NCBI GenBank assembly: GCA_028691155.1
Contig: JAQUZV010000022.1
Location: forward strand, 1-14,717
Source: Victivallales bacterium
GTDB taxonomy: Bacteria; Verrucomicrobiota; Lentisphaeria; Victivallales; SZUA-371
Direction of reading: 5' to 3'
Length of the DNA stretch: 14,717 nucleotides
Every line of letters starts with the position of its first letter. The first letter of the stretch is position 1. This document shows positions 13,670-14,717 of this stretch, one piece after another. The notes beneath the pieces are model-generated. The model did no database searches. It saw only the letters and a program-made list of their open reading frames with translations, and was not told the origin of the DNA. A program made the translations under genes and the position numbers.

Positions 13670-14717
13670 TTATTGACCGGGCAACGAAATACCCTTGATC
13701 TTCTTATAGAGATTGACGGCATAAGAATCGGTCATGCCGCAAATAAAATCGAGTACGTTCAGCAAGCGCAGATAGGCGTCGCCGCGCCAGGACGGGTCCC
13801 AGTCCGGCCGAAATTTTTCCGGCAGCAACAGACAGATTTTCCGGTGATAACCGGACGCGCCGGCCATGCCATTCTCCGCCACATCATTGACGCTGCGGAC
13901 AAATACGTCCAGCAACCCCGCCGCCAGTTCATAACCGGCCACTTCGATCTCCACCGCCCGGCGATAGGTGTAAATATCGGCAAAACTGCGCTCCTGAATC
14001 GCCTGCAACGCCGCCGCCGCGGGAATTGTCTTCGTCAGGGCCGCCGTGAAATCACCACGTAAAATATCCTCTTCCCGCGCTACAAATTGCGCCACCAACT
14101 GTTGGACCAACGCATTCAGCGCCATGGCGCGGAGAAACTCGGCCTTGCGCTGGTTTTCACGCATGTCGGCGGCCCGATCGCGGCAATACGCCGCCCGCTC
14201 CGCCCCGATAACAGCCAGAAATGCCGCTTCCAGTTCCGGATAGGAAATGATACCGAGACGGTGTCCATCCTCGAAATCGATAATGGTATAGCAGATGTCA
14301 TCGGCGGCTTCTACCAGAAACGCCAGCGGATGCCGCACCCAAATTGCCGGCGAAGAACTCAGTGCCAATAACCCGGTTTCCGCCGCCACCGCCGCAAACA
14401 ACGCCTTGTCATGCTGGAAGAAATTGAATTTTTTGGCAAAACATGGCGGGCGGTCCGACATTGACGGCACCGTTGCTTCAACCGGGTATTTGACAAACGC
14501 CCCCAACGTGGCGCAGGTCAACTGCATGCCGCCCGGATTGTCCGGCATCTGCAGCCGGGCCAACACCCGGAACCCCTGGGCGTTACCCTCGTAACGCCCG
14601 ATGTCGGCGCACTGCGCCGGAGTAAAATTCCGCTTCAGAACTTTGGCGGTTTCGGACTGGAGAAACCACTCGCGGATGGACTCCTCGCCCGAATGCCCCA
14701 ACGGCGGATTGCCGATG
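13670..14717 (-). CDS. dgt: dGTP triphosphohydrolase-like HD-domain protein (5' end cut by window edge)
   Basis: The frame is open from the right edge through IGNPPLGHSGEESI, the conserved HD-domain element of dGTPases (HDxGNPPxGHxGE), to a TAA at 13670-13672. At least 348 residues are present; the N-terminus and the first metal-binding histidine lie outside the window. Further family signs are TCATLGAFVKYP, FFQHDKALF and VEAADDICYTIIDFEDGHRLG, whose Asp residues fit the HD metal site. The enzyme releases inorganic triphosphate from dGTP or other dNTPs and so adjusts the dNTP pool. Whether it is dGTP-specific or broad cannot be told from the sequence. It precedes mutM by 18 bases on the same strand. 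Confidence 0.88.
   Translation of the reverse strand, partial: IGNPPLGHSGEESIREWFLQSETAKVLKRNFTPAQCADIGRYEGNAQGFRVLARLQMPDNPGGMQLTCATLGAFVKYPVEATVPSMSDRPPCFAKKFNFFQHDKALFAAVAAETGLLALSSSPAIWVRHPLAFLVEAADDICYTIIDFEDGHRLGIISYPELEAAFLAVIGAERAAYCRDRAADMRENQRKAEFLRAMALNALVQQLVAQFVAREEDILRGDFTAALTKTIPAAAALQAIQERSFADIYTYRRAVEIEVAGYELAAGLLDVFVRSVNDVAENGMAGASGYHRKICLLLPEKFRPDWDPSWRGDAYLRLLNVLDFICGMTDSYAVNLYKKIKGISLPGQ

Noticed and set aside
1..14717. Search by eye for tRNA or rRNA genes, CRISPR arrays, insertion sequences, phage or toxin-antitoxin genes
   Set aside because: No repeat-spacer pattern, transposase motif, cloverleaf or other such signal was recognised. The window reads as ordinary chromosome with envelope, amino acid and repair genes.

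Overview
The window (14,717 bases, GC-rich coding sequence with AT-rich gaps between genes) comes from a Gram-negative bacterium with lipopolysaccharide. It carries a WaaP-type core kinase next to a WaaG-like glycosyltransferase, a Pal-type outer-membrane lipoprotein, a Leptospira-type citramalate synthase and a large GH78 rhamnosidase-like protein. This mix fits the Lentisphaerota/Verrucomicrobiota (PVC) group best. That is inference from gene content; no rRNA or other phylogenetic marker is present.

Layout. 1-1791 (-): the N-terminal 597 residues of a membrane sensor histidine kinase, cut by the left edge just after its phospho-accepting histidine. 1792-2027: a divergent promoter region. 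2028-5927 (+): a compact operon with a possible 44-residue leader ORF, a hexapeptide-repeat GlmU-like acyltransferase, a SpoU-family rRNA 2'-O-methyltransferase, a GT4 glycosyltransferase and WaaP kinase; the last three are joined by 4-base stop/start overlaps. 6001-6046 is the terminator of the convergent ilvE (7081-6071, -), which has a good sigma70-type promoter. Divergent from ilvE is pal (7224-7862, +) with its own terminator. 8085-10832 (+) is a 915-residue GH78-like protein without a signal peptide. A 386-base gap follows with four small inverted repeats, a promoter and two tiny overlapping ORFs, the longer rich in isoleucine. Then comes cimA (11219-12772, +), whose terminator hairpin lies partly inside the 3' end of the convergent mutM. 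At the right edge, dgt-like and mutM (both -) form a two-gene unit, with dgt cut by the window end.

How the genes work together. GlmU-like, GT4 and WaaP are envelope genes (sugar acylation, sugar transfer to the LPS core, core phosphorylation), and Pal ties the outer membrane to peptidoglycan. CimA and IlvE catalyse the first and last steps of isoleucine synthesis from pyruvate, from separate promoters that share the same -10 hexamer. Dgt and MutM both bear on nucleotide or genome quality: dNTP pool control and removal of oxidised guanine. I see no tRNA, rRNA, CRISPR array, insertion sequence or phage gene. The points most worth a second look are the altered catalytic motif of the GH78-like protein, the Ile-rich leader ORF before cimA, the reduced GlmU-like protein and the Lys-to-Arg change in MutM.
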